NCBI GenBank assembly: GCA_036345935.2
Contig: JADWOT020001576.1
Span: 666-64,665, forward strand
DNA from: Taenia hydatigena
Lineage: Eukaryota; Platyhelminthes; Cestoda; Cyclophyllidea; Taeniidae
Direction of reading: 5' to 3'
Length of the DNA stretch: 64,000 nt
This document shows, piece by piece, positions 36,361 to 47,889 of the stretch (positions are counted from its first letter, which is position 1; each line of letters starts with the position of its first letter). Both the position numbers and the translations under genes were made by a program. Below the pieces are notes generated by a model. That model was not told the DNA's origin. It searched no databases and worked only from the letters and a program-made list of their open reading frames with translations.

Positions 36361-36786
36361 CTAATTTGATCGCGCGTCACACATCCCTCAACACAGAGCT
36401 TCCTATGAGCATACACATCTCCATTAATACTTCTTCTTCTTCTTCGTCTAAGAAGAGGAAAGAGGCTCTTCAGATTCTCCACCATCCTCCCAGAGCCAAC
36501 TAACAACGACTCTTCATGATCGCAGCCCAAACGCATACAACACATACACAAACACAGTACGAAACACAAGCACTGCAGCATACTTACAACCCATCACATG
36601 CAGCCACTACCCACGCGCAAAACAATCAAATCACCCAACCAGTCAGTTCTCTCCTCCAAATAATAACTACAAGGAAAATTAGTTGTCCTTCATCGACTTT
36701 ATTAATTTCAACGCAAACAATCGTATCGCTAGGCAGCACATCCCATGCCCATGTGGCCTAAGTAAGAACATCGAGAACTTTCAATC

Positions 36787-37684
36787 ATGTTACTCTTGCG
36801 GCAATTCAAAGTCATCATGCACGTAGTAGACATTGAAGGAGCCGAGGAGGACTTCCCCCTGAGCATTCTCTTCTGCGTGTACAGGTACATGCAGATGAGC
36901 GAAGCTCGTCGGAGCTGTCTGTGTGCAGTGCCGAGTGTTCAATCTGCTGGTAAGCGTTGTGCGATTGAGCGGCGTCAGCGTCACTAATAACACTGTGTGA
37001 TTTAGAGGAGGGCGAGCTGGACGTGATTGAGGAGGCGGAGCCAGCACAGCCAACGCAGCCATCGGAGTCAACGGAGCCGGAGGAGGTCGCGGAGGAGGAG
37101 GAGACGCTAATGCCATCATCGCCGTCTCAAGCATCGCTGGCCTCACCCATCCTGTCCCAGTCCTCCCCATCTCAGTCATCCATATCCTCCAGTACGTTGC
37201 GTGAACATGGTCTATCTCATCCTTCGTTTCTCATGTCTACTCCCTCCACGCATTCATTTTATGCCTTCATTCATTCATTGAGGAGACTCACTCTCTAACC
37301 AATTCGGTGTGGTGAACCACTTCTTCTTCCCTTCACGTAGGCTTAGAGGTGAACTACGAAGTGGAGGACTTGCTCATTCCTCACCAGGACCGTGAGGGGC
37401 AGGCGCAGGCGCAGGGAGAAGGGTCAGCTGTGCCACCCACCACCAGTGGCACGCCCACCTCCCACTACATCAGCGCCTCCTCACCCAACCACGTGGATGG
37501 TGCCTCGTGGGGAGTTGGCGACAATGATACGATGCAGTCAATGCAAGCACCCGCCACACACGGATCGTCATCATCGGTTGTCCGTCTCGAGGGTAGGCAG
37601 GAGTCGGTGGAGGCCAACACTCCCCCACCAATCCGCTCATCCACTCACAAAATCGTTAGTCCAGACAGCACGACGGGTGAGTGA
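36787..37684 (+). CDS. Gene X, copy A-plus (3'-truncated)
   Basis: Three exons are supported by splice sites and phase: 36787(or 36817)-36949, 37006-37191 and 37341-37676 (then |GTGAGT). The first encodes VVDIEG-AEEDF-SILFCVYRYMQM-EARR-CLC; the second is acidic and Ser/Pro-rich (EEGELDVIEEAEP...EEEETLMPSSPSQ); the third begins LEVNYEVEDLLIPHQD and is Ser/Thr/Pro-rich. The ATG at 36817 aligns with the start of the minus-strand copies. The last two exons of those copies are not found before the sequence switches to the AT-rich module near 37700. Without a downstream exon the frame would read two codons past the donor to a TGA (37682-37684). Family unknown; whether this copy is expressed is unclear. 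Confidence 0.45.
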
Positions 37685-37699
37685 ACACCACCTACCAAG

Positions 37700-38420
37700 C
37701 CTGCAGTTGAAAAGTAACCGTCAATAGCCACATTAAGAGGTATTTGCGTCTACTCTAACAAGTATGTGTATAAAGGAAACAAATCGGCATTTAAACTACC
37801 TCACAGCAACTGACTAACTAAAAATAATCAAAAGATACTCAATACCTACTGGCTTCCCAACTTTTGGCAGCGGATAAAGGCGCATTAATCCAGAAAATTT
37901 ATCCCCGAAAACACGTGCAAACTACGCAATCCGCGCACATTTCTGACTAACCAGTTCAAAGTTCGTCCGGTAAAACAAACAAACTTTGAATTTTTATGTA
38001 TTTTTGATGGAATTATAAGTACGACAAATACCAACATTTTCGACTTTTGCGTATAATTTGAGTAGCGAACGTACTAATGGCAATTTACAAAGCGCGCTAA
38101 ATGAGAAAGTTGTTAATATTTGTATATCAGTAATGTAAATGCATAATAGTGATGCTGTAAGGTTTGCCAACAAGTCGTAAAAGTGGTTTAAACGACAGCG
38201 AGGAATGTCATTTTGTCAATTAGTCGTGCACGTCTATTTACTTCAAGCATGTGTTTTGTAGCAAAGTTCATATTCAAAACGAATAGACGCGTTGCTCAAT
38301 TGGAGCAATGGACTGACCTTACCTACATTAACTTGTAAGTGTCGATCACCTTCGCAAAAGATGAGCACGCCTAACATCATGTTGGCTGGTGGGGTGTAAG
38401 CTGCGTTTTCAGATGGCAGC
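37700..38420 (-). repeat. AT-rich module between the gene X pair of block A
   Basis: Reverse-orientation copy of part of the module at 56390-57030 and same-orientation relative of 35100-35825. It separates the plus and minus gene X copies. Its boundaries coincide with loss of the 3' exons of the plus copy. No ORF is maintained. Confidence 0.7.
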
Positions 38421-38598
38421 AAACATGACGTCGGCCTTTGGCGATGAGGAGTGTCCGTCTTCCCACTCTCCCAGAGCTTGGACGATGTGTTGGTGGCGCT
38501 AAAAATGCATCATCTATTTCAATCAAGCATGTAAAAAAGCATTGCATTTACGGGTCACTGAACCCGAAACGATAACATCAACAGCAACAATTACATCA

Positions 38599-40072
38599 TC
38601 AACGGCGACAACAAGAAGAAAGTGAGCGCAGCACGCGTCGGATGTTGTTACGAAGGCGTCTTCTCCACTGCAAAGGCAAAAGGCGTATTAAGGGAGAAAA
38701 AGGGTGGGTGGGGGAAGGGAGAGAAGGGAGGAAAGAGAGGAGAGTGTGGAGGAATTGCAGTCGTGTGTGCTACGCACATGTATGTGTCATCAAAATCGCA
38801 CGATATAATGAGGCAAGAATAAAGTAGATAGCAGCATCAACAGCAGAAGCAGTCGTAGTGGTAGGATTAGTAGTGGTGGTGGTAGTAGTATAGGTAGAAG
38901 AAGGCGCACTTACTGAAAGGCGAAGGGACTGTTGACGAGCCTCCGATCCAACTGTCAAATGAGAGAAAAATCGATGATGATGACTACGCCGACGACGATG
39001 GATGATGGATGGGTAGGTGGAGAGTGGAGAGAGGTGGGTGGTAGGTGGTATTCACTCACCCGACGTGCTGTCTGGACTAACGATTTCGTGAGTCGATGAG
39101 CGGATTGGTGGGGGAGTGTTGGCCTCCACCGACTCCTGCCTACCCTCGAGACGGACAACCGATGATGACGATCCATGTGTAATCGGCACTTGCATTGGCT
39201 GCACCGCATCATTGTCGCCACCTCCCCACGAGGCACCAACCACGTGGTTGGGTGAGGAGGCGCTGAGGTAGTGGGAGGTGGGCGTGCCACTGGTGGTGGG
39301 TGACATAGCTGACCCTTCTCCCTGCGCCTGCGCCTGCCCCTCACGGTCCTGGTGAGGAATGAGCAAGTCCTCCACTTCGTAGTTCACCTCTAAGCCTACG
39401 TGAAGGGAATGGGAAAGAAGGTGGAAGAGGAGGAGAAGTAGACGGAGAAGTGGTTCACCACACCGGATTGGTTTCGAGAGTGGGTCTCATCAATGAATGA
39501 AATGAATGAATGAATGAATGGATGAATGAATGCATAAAATGAATGCATGGATCCCTGAAAGAAATGGGAGACACAGAATGAGGGAAGGGGTAGGCAGTAT
39601 GAAAGCGTGGAGGGAGTAGACATGAGAAACGAAGGATGAGATAGACCATGTTCAAGCAACGTACTGGAGGATATAGAGGACTGAGATGGGGAGGACTGGG
39701 ACAGGATGGGTGAGGCCAGCGATGCTTGAGACGGCGATGATGGCATTAGCATCTCCTCCTCCTCCTCCTCCTCCTCCTCCTCCTCCTGCTCCTCCGCGAG
39801 CTCCTCTGGCTCCGTTGACTCCGACGGCTGCGTTGGCTGTGCTGGCTCCGCCTCCTCAATCACGACCAGCTCGCCCTCCTCTGAAACACACAGTGTTATT
39901 AGTGACGCTGACGCCGCTCAATCGCACACTTACCAGCAGATTGAACACTCGGAGCTGCACACAGACATCTCCGACGAGCTTCCCTCATCTGCATGTACCT
40001 GTACACGCAGAAGAGGATGCTCAGGAGGAAGTCTTCCTCGGCTCTCGCAATATCAACCACGTAGTTGCTCAT
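38599..40072 (-). CDS. Gene X, copy A-minus (five exons, complete frame)
   Basis: Exons on the minus strand: 40072-39934, 39880-39665, 39395-39060, 38951-38914 and 38667-38599. All introns are GT-AG, and phases join to an open frame of 265 codons plus TGA. Order along the protein: a short N-terminal motif (MSNYVVDIARAEEDFLL, then CVYRYMQM-EARRRCLC); an acidic segment with a long Glu run; Ser/Pro-rich linkers; EVNYEVEDLLIPHQD; a Ser/Thr/Pro-rich, probably disordered stretch; a 38-base micro-exon (GSEARQQSLRLS); and a last exon encoding an Arg-rich WRRRLRNNIRRVLRSLSSCC end. No signal peptide or clear membrane span is seen. I do not recognise the family. The basic C-terminus with paired Cys could be a membrane or nucleic-acid contact (inference). 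Block B holds an almost identical gene. Confidence 0.6.
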
Positions 40073-40168
40073 TTTCTATTAACAGAAGACTGGCATGAAG
40101 TGGCTGCAGCAAACCTACCTCAGCGTGTGTACGTAAAAGTGCAAGTGACGTTCAAATGCGACATGCCG

Positions 40169-40173
40169 ATTGG
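40169..40173 (-). promoter_or_regulatory. CCAAT box upstream of gene X copy A-minus
   Basis: ATTGG on the + strand (CCAAT on the coding strand), about 100 bases before the ATG at 40072. A CRE-like ACGTCA core on the coding strand lies between them (near 40147). The same arrangement precedes the block B copy (49432-49436). A promoter role is inferred. Confidence 0.3.
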
Positions 40174-40199
40174 TTGCTTGCTTGATTGCTTGATTGATT

Positions 40200-42600
40200 G
40201 ATTTATTGGGTGGAGGCAATCAATACGATTTGAATTTTGCCGACAGACAGCGAGACATGCAGGTTGGTAGGTAGGCAGACAAAAGACAGCAGACAGACAG
40301 GTAAACAGACAAACAGGAGAAGGGGCGGGCAGGTTTAGATGCAAACGCATGAGTAGTTGGTAGATAGCCACTTGTGCCTCCATGTCGAGAGTCGTCCATT
40401 TTTAGTGGATATGCGACAGTGTTGAGAATGACAACGCCACCTTCAACTTGACCTCCTACCTCCATGTGGGCTTATGTGAAATGAAAAGGGAAGTGTGCAT
40501 AGAGTTAGGCAGGGCATGAGTGATCTGCAAACAATGCAATGTAGTGTAGGGCGCACTTGTCACAACTCAAATGCCCCATTAACTCACCACAGGTGTACGT
40601 GCGTAAGTAAACTCACATGCTGTGAGCCACATTGTGGTGGGGAGATGGTGTCCTCTGCAAAACGCCATTCACTTTGCTTGGTAGGTTCAAACTCTTGCCA
40701 TGACAGTCGTTCACATGCTCACTGGCTCTTACTTACGACTGCAAGTCATGCATTATTCAGTGTGCATCACCACGCCTGTCTACACACTTCGACGATGCTC
40801 TTGCCTCTCAGTTCAATTCACCAGCAGTGGTGTACCCGATGCCTTCTAGCTAGTGACTCATTTGCTCCACGGACACACTGACCTAATTCTGCTGCAAGGG
40901 AAGGAAACGTGAATTAGATCATCGCCTCTACCCCTACACGACGCCTTGGATGCCTGACAATTCGTTTTGCATCATAAGGCCATGCATTAATGACACAACT
41001 CCCCGTGCTACACCCAGCTTTAGTAATGCCGAATGTAGCGTTGCAGTTGAAGACGTAAAGACACTGACAATTTGGAACAAATTCAAGTTGTTTATGAAGT
41101 AAGAATATGAGCAGCCTTCATTCTTTCTGATTTTAGCTTAAGTGTATGCTGCATTCGTCACTGTGCAAAACCTTGTTCGTTGTGTGCAGAATTATCGCAA
41201 CTGATGCAGTTCTATGGCTGGGGTGCTGTTTGGCATGCTATGAAAGGTAATCCTGCACTTGTTCATACGGATGCGGAACTACTGTTGTTGACAGTGTCGG
41301 CGATTTCAAACCCATCGCATTGTGTTTTGCTTCGTTACGGAGATGGTGGCGGGGAGATAGGGTGTCTGATTTTCTGCAAGAATTTGTATGGATCGCTCCT
41401 ACACATGTGGAGCTTCTTCTTCATGATCTCGCTTTTATGGCTTTGGTCTGAAGAGCACTGCAATCATGTCGTGCAATCCCACTGCAAGAGCAATGCGTCT
41501 ATCTTGTCAGTGTCTGGATTGGTCAAAGGGCGGCGCATTGACGACTGTTGAGAAAGATTACCGTAGCAATGGAGGTGAATTGCCTTCGTCGCCACTTCCA
41601 TCGGTGATTTGTTTGTGTTGCGCGTGGGTAGTGGCTGCGTGTGATGGGTTGTAAGTGTGCTGCAGTGCTTGTGTTTCGTACTGTGTTTGTGTATGTGTTG
41701 TATGCGTTTGGGCTGCGATCATGAAGAGTCGTTGTTAGTTGGCTGTGGGAGGAGGGTGGAGAATCTGAGGAGCTTCTTTCCTCTTCTAAGAGTAAGAAGA
41801 AGAAGAGGAAAGTATTAATGCAGATGTATATGCTCATAGGAAGCTACGGTGTTGAGGGATGTGTGGCGCGCAATCAAGTTAGATAGATAGATGGACGGAG
41901 GAAATGATGGAAGGAGAGGAGAAAGGAATGAAGGATGAAGACTTGGATTTGTGAATGTGTAGGCGAGAGGAAGAAGTGGAGAGTAGTGAAGTTGTGAGCT
42001 GCAGAGAAGTGAGAGTTGTGAATTGAGAAACTGTGGAACTGGGCATATCGATGTCTACATATAAAGAGGCGAATTAAGTGTGGGGGTACGGGTGATCGCT
42101 GACACCCTTGGACGGGTTAGGAGGAAGAGGAAGAGAAGGGAAGAACTGATGTATGGGTGTCGATGCGGTGGACACTTGGTTGTCTGGTTGGATGATTGCT
42201 TAAAGTAATGAGTGGACGTAGAGGTGATGAGCTCATGAGTGGATCCACAAGTGACTAGCCAAGACGACATTCAAATGGATGAATGGATGGACTTGGTGGA
42301 TCAAGTTTAATAACTACTTGGTCAGAGTTGGGGATAGCATGCTACTAGTGAGTAAAATAAGTAACGAATTTACGAAAATGCTTCATCCTCTACTGGCCTT
42401 CACATAATGAAATGATGGCACTTTTTCTCTTCCACTTTACTCAATACCTTCCACTGACCTTGTAACTAAGTGTGATACGACATCCCTTTATTTGTCTCAA
42501 GATTCACAGCAATGAGTCATGTGCCGTATTTGGTTTTTAATATTTTGAAACTGATTTGCTTTAATCGCATCTGCTAGGTAAAACCAGTGACCAACAGTAG
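40200..42600. other. Block A sequence between gene X and the USP5-like remnant
   Basis: No recognisable complete gene. At 40730-41600 the sequence differs from block B, where a diverged gene X remnant sits instead. An ORF at 41180-41551 contains a possible 54-base exon (TGTGTGCAG|...|GTAATC, encoding GWGAVWHAMK), family unknown. From 41640 to 42050 the sequence matches 50700-51215, the flank upstream of that remnant in block B. Confidence 0.4.
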
Positions 42601-42630
42601 TAGCAGTGAAGGGTGGTGGCAGAGGACAGC

Positions 42631-43440
42631 GTGGTGGAGCTACTGCAGCAGGGCATGGACTTTACATGCAACGCCTATCCACGTGCCCATCTAGCAACAG
42701 TCTCGAACACGGGTCAACGTCGAACTAGCTGATGGGACACTTGGACGATTATGCTCTTAACGATCCCATCTGTAGCATCACATCGTCTCCTCTCAGTGCT
42801 TCCAGCGTCACCGCCGATCCGAGTACCCTTACCACATTACTTGAAATGATTATTACGGAGGTTCTTGTGAGTTACTTTCCTCTCCCTCCTCTTTATGCAG
42901 AGAACTATATCAAAGGTCTGATGAACTTGGCATAATAGTGCTTCACTGCCATCATGAAGTCGTGGTGCGATGTATTAGAAACACCTACGTGAAGGAGACG
43001 ATTGTCAGCCATAGGAGGCATCAGAGGTCCATGTGGTTTAGTGCTACTTTTGTTATTTCAGTAGTGCACGTGTGCGCTCCTAACGTCCGCTCACTGGAGG
43101 ACACGAGAAAGCCGTGCACAAAGTGCCGCGTGAGAAGGCGCCTGCTTGCCACTAAAGTATGTTTATGCTTATTCGTATGTAGGCGAAACGGGCGGTAGAA
43201 GCGTGTGACAACAATGTGGAAGGCGCGATCAACGTGGCCTAATGGAGTGCAGACGCATTGATGGCTTGGGTACAGCAGATGTAACAAAGCAATGCTGCAT
43301 CAGTCAGCGCAACAAGCTTGACAGGCAGTACAAAGGAGGCAGTATTAAATCGTGTTGATAGTTGCTACGAGTTCTTTTCCTTTGTTGGCCACATAGGAGA
43401 GTGCGCTGCTGTGAGTTATTGCTCCTGTCTTTCCCTTACT
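42631..43440 (+). pseudogene. Decayed C-terminal fragment of a USP5/USP13-type deubiquitinase (block A)
   Basis: Read in order: a UBA-1-like segment (VVELLQQGMDF...RA...T..NTG, a frameshift, then MGHLDDYALNDPI) and a linker into the second UBA (TLTTLLEMIITE, ending 42860 at a GT). An intron of about 320 bases follows, then AKRAVEACDNNVEGAINVA from 43183, and finally a YEFFSFVGHIGEC segment (43366 on) resembling the His-box region of the catalytic domain. In isopeptidase T-type enzymes this is the order UBA1-UBA2-C-terminal catalytic part. Stops at 43240 and 43282, the UBA1 frameshift and loss of the GHY catalytic motif (reads VSYC) make it a pseudogene. The Cys-box and zinc-finger parts are not present. 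Assignment is by eye. Confidence 0.6.
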
Positions 43441-43773
43441 TAGTATGGTCGGTTAACAAGATGGTTGAGTAGCTAAACCGGTTGGAGCATAAGTGAGCAG
43501 CGAGTGCTCAAGAGAAGTGAAGATGGGTAGCTCAGATGGTAGCTGTAAGCATAGGTTTTATTTGAAAGAAGTGAGCATGTATGTGGAGGAATGAATTGGT
43601 AGGGACTTGTTAGGGTATCACAAGATGGGGGGAGCGAGTGAGTAAATTAGGAAGGGGAGTGGGAGTATATAAAGAAGAGGAGTAGGAGCTAGGCTTTTTA
43701 AAGATGGGAATTATTGAGGGCAAAATCGCTACTCCTGATGAGCTGCAATACTCGCAGCACCTTCAAAACACAT

Positions 43774-45700
43774 GCTTGAAACAAATTGAAGTGTGCAACT
43801 AATTGACAAAATTACATTCCTCGCTGTCGTGTCAATAACTTTTACGATTTGTTGGCAAATCTTACAGCATCGCTATTATGCATTTATGTTACTGATGTAC
43901 AAATATTAACAACTTTTTCATTTTGCTCACTTTGTAAGTTATCATTAGTGAATTTGTTATCGAAAATTAAGCACAAATGTCAAAACTGTTAATAATTTCG
44001 CAATTATGGTCTTATCAAAAATACATAAAAATTTACAGTTTGTTTGTTTTACCGGACGAACTTTGAACTGATTGGTCAGATTTGTGTGCCGCTTGCGTAA
44101 GTGGTGCGCGTTTTCGGGGATAATTTTTCTGGATTAATGCGCCTTTATCCACTGCCAAAAGTCGGGAACTCGGTAGGTATTGAGTATCTCTTTATAGTTT
44201 TTAGTTTTTTAGTTGTTGCGAGGTACTTTGAATGTCGATTTGCTTCCTTCATACACATACTTGTTAGAGTAGACGCAAATGCCTCTTAATGTGGCTGTTG
44301 ACGGTTACTTGTCAGCTGCAAGGTCTCCTCATGTGCATTTTTCGCTGTGTAGAGATAAATTGCGGCTGTTGCAGCGGATTATGAGGTTGTTTGTTTTTTA
44401 ATGACGTTTGGATTTGAGTAATGAGGCGTGATTTTGTGGAGAGGCGTTAAAACCTTACGAAGTGCTTAGCAATTACTTGCTTGGTGGTTTCTTGCGGTTA
44501 AACACCCACATTATGAATGTGTGTAGATACATGCTTTTGCTTTATTTCTCAGTTTACTTGTTAGACCAACCGTTTCAGAAATAGCTGCAGTTGCTGTCAC
44601 AACTTTTTGTTTTCCATTTGCACTGCCTGATTGCGTTGAATTTTTTACTGCGAAACACTTCTTTGGATTGAGTGTGATTGCTTCGGCTGTTTCCAAGTGG
44701 TTTGTTATTTTAGTAAAAATGAGTTTTGATGAATAAGATCCAATTTGATGAAGGGTAATGTAAACGCAAAAGTCTCATAATGCGGCTGTTAGGACGTTTT
44801 GTTTTCCAACTACGATGCCCACTCACGTACACTTTTCGCTGCATGGCACTTGAAGCGATAAGTTAAGAATGTTATGGCAATTTGTAATTTGTTTGCTTCC
44901 TAGTGGCGATAGATTTTATTGGGAGGAGTTCTAACGTTGCTAAGGATGTGGCAACTAATCATTATCATTTTCTTGCTGATAAGTATTTACCATGTTTATA
45001 AATCTTTTTATGCATTTTTGTCCCTTTTCGTGCTAGAATAGACACTGAAGAGGAAGAGGCTGCAGCAGCAATGAGTGCGAGTCTTGCCTTCGCTATCACT
45101 TCACATATTTCTCAGGTAAGATTGGATTGTGCTGAATGAGTTGTTGCCGCCCCTTTTTGTGTGCAGCGATGGAATCAATGTGCGTTAATATGTTGGTTGG
45201 GAAAGTGCTGTTCTTTATCTGCTTTACCTGTGCTATTTTCATTACTATGATATGCGTGTTGTTGGCGCACATATGGATGGCGGAGGAGTGGGGGGGGGGG
45301 GGCGAGGGGCAGGACCAGTGTTGTTTGTTGTGTTGATGGGATCATTGCTGTGAAACATGTTGTGTAGAGGGCCTCGGTGATAGCTTAATGGTAGGTTGCT
45401 GAGCTTTTACGGTATGAGTTGGTGTGTGAGTGAGGTAGACGCAGCAGGGGAAGGAGCGGAGAAGAAGTGGCTAGTGGGAAGCTTTGGCATCACCACGCAG
45501 ATTGTACTTTGTAGCAGTCCTAAGTGTTTGCTTGCTGAGTTGTCTGTTTCTTTTTTTCCCATTAGTAGTTATGTTTGTGGATGTTAGCTTTGCAGTGCAT
45601 TGGAACCTCATACATCGGTCTTTCCATTGTTTGTTTTTTTTCCTTTTCAGATGCTACAATCTTACCCTGATAGTTGTGATGGTGAAGTAACATGTGATGA
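43774..45700 (+). repeat. AT-rich module plus truncated arm start
   Basis: 43774-44870 matches 56480-57590 and, reversed, 34585-35690. 44870-45700 matches the first 0.77 kb of the left arm and then stops at GAAGTAACATGTGATG, joining block B at about 45702. At 43773 the module abruptly replaces sequence that block B continues (52930 onward), marking a rearrangement breakpoint. Confidence 0.75.
45037..45335 (+). pseudogene. Two-exon acidic/TM-type fragment (copy at 45 kb)
   Basis: Exon 45037-45115 (79 bases, TAG|...|GTAAG) matches 118-196 and 57757-57835. The next exon begins after GTGTGCAG near 45167. The hydrophobic segment (VLFFICFTCAIFITMICVLLAHIW) is open only from an internal ATG near 45169, one frame away from the spliced frame. 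A poly-G run (about 45291-45302) follows. Probably non-functional. Confidence 0.3.
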
Positions 45701-46136
45701 TCTATCTATCTGTCTAATTTGATCGCGCGTCACACATCCCTTAACACAGAGCTTCCTATGAGCATACACATCTCCATTAATACTTCTTCTTCTCCGTCTT
45801 AGAAGAGGAAGGAGGCTCTTCAGATTCTCCACTCTCCTCCCACAGCCAACTAACAACGACTCTTCATGATCGCAGCCCAAACGCATACAACACATACACA
45901 AACACAGTACGAAACAAAAACACTGCAGCATACTTACAACCCATCACATGCAGCCACTACCCACGCGCAAAACAATCAAATCACCCAACCGGTCAGTTCT
46001 CTCCTCCAAATAATAATGACAAGGAAAATTAGTTGTCCTTCATCACCTTTATTAATTTCAACGCAAACAATCGTATCGCTAGGCAGCACATCCCATGCCC
46101 ATGTGGCCTAAGTAAGAACATAGAGAACGATCAATC

Positions 46137-46975
46137 ATGTTAGTCTTGCGGCAATTCAAAGTCATCATGCACGTAGTAGACATTGAAGGAGCCGAGGAGG
46201 ACTTCCCCCTGAGCATTCTCTTCTGCGTGTACAGGTACATGCAGATGAGCGAAGCTCGTCGGAGCTGTCTGTGTGCAGTGCCGAGTGTTCAATCTGCTGG
46301 TAAGCGTTGTGCGATTGAGCAGCGTCAGCGTTACTGTGTGTTTCAGAGGAGGGCGAGCTGGTCGTGATTGAGGAGGTGGAGCCAGCACAGCCAACGCAGC
46401 CATTGCAGCCGTCGGAGTCAACGGAGCTGGAGGAGGTCGCGGAGGAGGAGGAGACGCTAATGCCATCATCGCCGTCTCAAGCATCGCTGGCCTCAACCAT
46501 CCTGTCCCAGTCCTCGTTTTTCATGTCTACTCCCTCCACGCATTCATTTTATGCCTTCATTCATTCATTCATTGATAAGACTCACTCTCGAACCAAATCG
46601 GTGTGGTGAACCACTTCTTCCCTTCACGCAGGCTAACAGGTGAACTACGAAGTGGAGGACTTGCTCATTCCTCACCAGGACCGTGAGGGGCAGGCGCAGG
46701 CGCAGGGAGAAGGGTCAGCTATGTCACCCACCACCAGTGGCACGCCCACCTCCCACTACCTCAGCACCTCCTCACCCAACCACGTGGTTGGTGTCTCTTG
46801 GGGAGGTGGCGACAATGATACAGTGCAGCCAATGCGAGTGCCAATTACACATGAATCGTCATCACCGCTCGTCCGTCTCGAGGGTAGGCAGGAGTCGGCG
46901 GCGGTCAAAACTCCCCCGCCAATCCTCTCATCCACTCACGAAACCGTTAGTCCAGACAGCACGACGGGTGAGTGA
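46137..46975 (+). pseudogene. Gene X, copy B-plus (broken)
   Basis: Homologue of 36787-37684. Exon 1 (46167-46299) is intact. Exon 2 starts at 46347 after TTTCAG, but a deletion relative to block A joins CAGTCCTC directly to downstream intron sequence and removes the splice donor near 46517. Exon 3 starts after CACGCAG with GCTAACAGG where other copies have GCTTAGAGG; in the spliced frame this puts a TAA at its first full codon. The remaining exon 3 frame (46640-46975) is otherwise open. As in block A, the last two exons are missing. Confidence 0.65.
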
Positions 46976-46989
46976 ACTCCACCTACCAA

Positions 46990-47710
46990 CCCTGCAGTTG
47001 AAAAGTAACCGTCAACAGCCGCATTAACAGGTATTTGCGTCTACTCTAACAGGTATGTGTATAAAGGGAACAAGTCGACATTTAAACTACCTCACAGCAA
47101 CTGACTAACTAAAAGTAATCAAAAGATACTCAGTGCTTACCAAGCTCCCAACTTTTGGCAGCGGATAAAGGCGCATTATTCCACAAAATTTACCCCCAAA
47201 AGCGCGCACCACTTACGCAAGCCGTGCACAAATCTGGCTAATCAGTTCAAAGTTCGTCCGGTAAAACAAACAAACTTTGAATTTCTATGTATTTTTGATG
47301 GAATCATAATTACGACAAATACCAACATTTTCGACTTTTGCGTATAATTTGAGTAGCGAACGTACTAATGGCAATTTACAAAGCGCGCTAAATGAGAAAG
47401 TTGTTAATATTTGTATATCAGTAATGTAAATGCATAATAGTGATGCTGTAAGGTTTGCCAACAAGTCGTAAAAGTGGTTTAAACGACAGCGAGGAATGTC
47501 ATTTTGTCAATTAGTCGTGCACGTCTATTTACTTCAAGCATGTGTTTTGTAGCAAAGTTCATATTCAAAACGAATAGACGCGTTGCTCAATTGGAGCAAT
47601 GGACTGACCTTACCTACATTAACTTGTAAGTGTCGATCACCTTCGCAAAAGATGAGCACGCCTAACATCATGTTGGCTGGTGGGGTGTAAGCTGCGTTTT
47701 CAGATGGCAG
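46990..47710 (-). repeat. AT-rich module between the gene X pair of block B
   Basis: Counterpart of 37700-38420 at an offset of about 9290 bases, mostly identical by eye from about 47330 on. It has the same boundaries with the truncated plus copy and the minus copy. Confidence 0.7.
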
Positions 47711-47889
47711 CAAACATGACGTCGGCCTTTGGCGATGAGGAGCGTCCGTCTACCCACTCTCCCATGGCTTGGACGCTGTGTTGGTGGCGCTAATAAGGCA
47801 TCATCTGTTTCAATCAAGCATGTAATAAAGCATTGCATTTACGGGTCACTGAACCCGAAACGATAACGGCAACAGCAGCAACTACAGCA

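Noticed and set aside
36516..36761. 81-codon ORF repeated at 45866-46111 and 50581-50826
   Set aside because: Differences between copies are mostly amino-acid changing. It is duplicated flank upstream of gene X exon 1, with simple-sequence His/Thr content.
43040..43170. Nuclear-receptor-like zinc-finger end (CTKCRVRR here, CTKCRARKCL in the 52.3 kb copy)
   Set aside because: It resembles the C-terminal end of a nuclear receptor DNA-binding domain, but the Cys spacing before it is wrong and no first finger exists. The segment falls inside the intron of the USP5-like remnant.
43520..43560. TAGCTCAGATGGTAG, like a tRNA D-arm
   Set aside because: No acceptor stem pairing or GGTTCGA T-arm at the right distance, and the motif is missing from the otherwise matching block B copy.
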